This document shows, in pieces, positions 5,727 to 6,466 of a stretch of 6,466 bases of DNA (position 1 is its first letter; each line of letters begins with the position of its first letter). The stretch comes from UMGS1851 sp900555605 (GTDB lineage Bacteria > Bacillota > Clostridia > UBA1212 > UBA1255): contig CABROF010000119.1 in assembly GCA_902472555.1 (NCBI GenBank), forward strand, positions 1-6,466, written 5' to 3'. Below the pieces are notes generated by a model. That model worked only from the letters and a program-made list of their open reading frames with translations, was not told the DNA's origin and did not search any database. Position numbers and translations under genes: made by a program.

Positions 5727-6466
5727 ATGAAATTATTGATTACGGGCGGCGCAGGTTTTATTGGAAGCAATTTTATTTATTATACGCTAAAGACCCATCC
5801 TGAGGACGAAATCATTTGTCTGGACGCTTTAACGTATGCAGGCAGCATTGATACGCTGCTGCCTGCCGGAGGATATCCGAACTTTACGTTTATCCGGGGC
5901 GATATTGCAGACAGAGAGCTGATTGATGGGCTGTTTGCACGGGAGCGCTTTGATGCTGTGGTAAATTTTGCCGCGGAGACCCATGTCGACCGTTCGATCC
6001 GGACACCGGACATTTTTATTCGCACCAATGTCAGCGGCACGCAGGTGCTGCTGGATGCTTGTCTGAAATACGAAGTAAAGCGGTTTCACCAAATTTCCAC
6101 GGACGAGGTCTACGGCGATCTTCCGCTTGACCGGCCCGACCTGCATTTTACCGAAGAAACGCCGCTCCGCCCCTCCAGTCCTTATTCTGCCTCCAAGGCT
6201 GCGGCAGATCTGCTGGTCCAGGCATACCGCCGCACCTACGGGCTGGACGTTACGATTTCCCGATGCTCAAACAACTACGGACCTTACCAATTTCCGGAAA
6301 AACTGATTCCGCTGATGATCATCAGCGCCATGGCCGACCGTCCGCTGCCCGTATACGGCGCGGGAAAGAATATCAGAGATTGGCTCCATGTAAAAGATCA
6401 CTGCGCCGCAGTAGATCTGATTCTCAGAAACGGCCGGTCCGGGGCGCTCTATAATATCGGCGGGGG
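5727..6466 (+). CDS. rmlB: dTDP-glucose 4,6-dehydratase, partial (3' end outside the window)
   Basis: RmlB (also RfbB) converts dTDP-glucose to dTDP-4-keto-6-deoxyglucose with a tightly bound NAD+. The visible 246 codons are open to the window end; typical proteins are about 340 residues, so roughly the last quarter is missing. The extended short-chain dehydrogenase fold is clear: the NAD-binding TGGAGFIGSN (6-15), LDALTYAG (32-39), NFAAETHVDRS (80-90), the dehydratase triad region STDEVYGD (124-131) with T125, D126 and E127, YSASK (153-157) with Y153 and K157, RCSNNYGPYQFPEKLIPL (179-196), and RDWLHVKDH (217-225). All catalytic residues are intact. It follows rmlA by 27 bases, the usual pathway order. 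rmlC and rmlD, if the end product is rhamnose, would have to lie beyond the window. Confidence 0.96.
   Translation, partial: MKLLITGGAGFIGSNFIYYTLKTHPEDEIICLDALTYAGSIDTLLPAGGYPNFTFIRGDIADRELIDGLFARERFDAVVNFAAETHVDRSIRTPDIFIRTNVSGTQVLLDACLKYEVKRFHQISTDEVYGDLPLDRPDLHFTEETPLRPSSPYSASKAAADLLVQAYRRTYGLDVTISRCSNNYGPYQFPEKLIPLMIISAMADRPLPVYGAGKNIRDWLHVKDHCAAVDLILRNGRSGALYNIGG

Overview
The window looks like the left edge of a cell-surface polysaccharide (capsule, teichuronic-acid-like or O-antigen-like) biosynthesis locus from a low-to-medium GC Gram-positive bacterium, probably of the class Clostridia. This rests on purine-rich AAGGAG-type ribosome binding sites before most genes, sigma-70/sigma-A-type promoters, a mixed codon usage, and the protein families present. 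No 16S or other taxonomic marker is present, so the assignment is an inference.

Layout. Bases 1-220 hold no convincing gene but are packed with inverted repeats. A possible terminator hairpin lies at the very start. Two related 40-base units (34-73 and 150-189, 35 of 40 bases identical) follow, each carrying two interleaved inverted repeats, with a GC-rich palindromic stretch between them. A promoter at 233-260 then opens a run of six plus-strand genes: a family 2 glycosyltransferase (314-1285), a Wzx-type polysaccharide flippase (1289-2749), a PLP-dependent enzyme of the ACC deaminase/D-cysteine desulfhydrase family (2746-3690), an ATP-grasp ligase (3772-4845), glucose-1-phosphate thymidylyltransferase RmlA (4842-5699) and the first 246 codons of dTDP-glucose 4,6-dehydratase RmlB (5727 to the window end). 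All genes read the same way. Spacings are 3 bases, a 4-base ATGA overlap, 81 bases with an internal promoter, a second 4-base ATGA overlap, and 27 bases.

How the genes work together. RmlA and RmlB make dTDP-4-keto-6-deoxyglucose, the branch point to dTDP-L-rhamnose and to several dTDP-deoxyamino sugars. The glycosyltransferase adds one sugar to a lipid-linked repeat unit, and the flippase moves that unit across the cytoplasmic membrane. The PLP enzyme and the ATP-grasp ligase do not belong to core sugar chemistry. Their adjacency suggests an amino-acid-derived decoration: one enzyme supplies or remodels an amino acid and the other ligates it. This is the most interesting protein-level hypothesis here. 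The most interesting non-coding signal is the pair of covarying A-B-A'-B' elements upstream.
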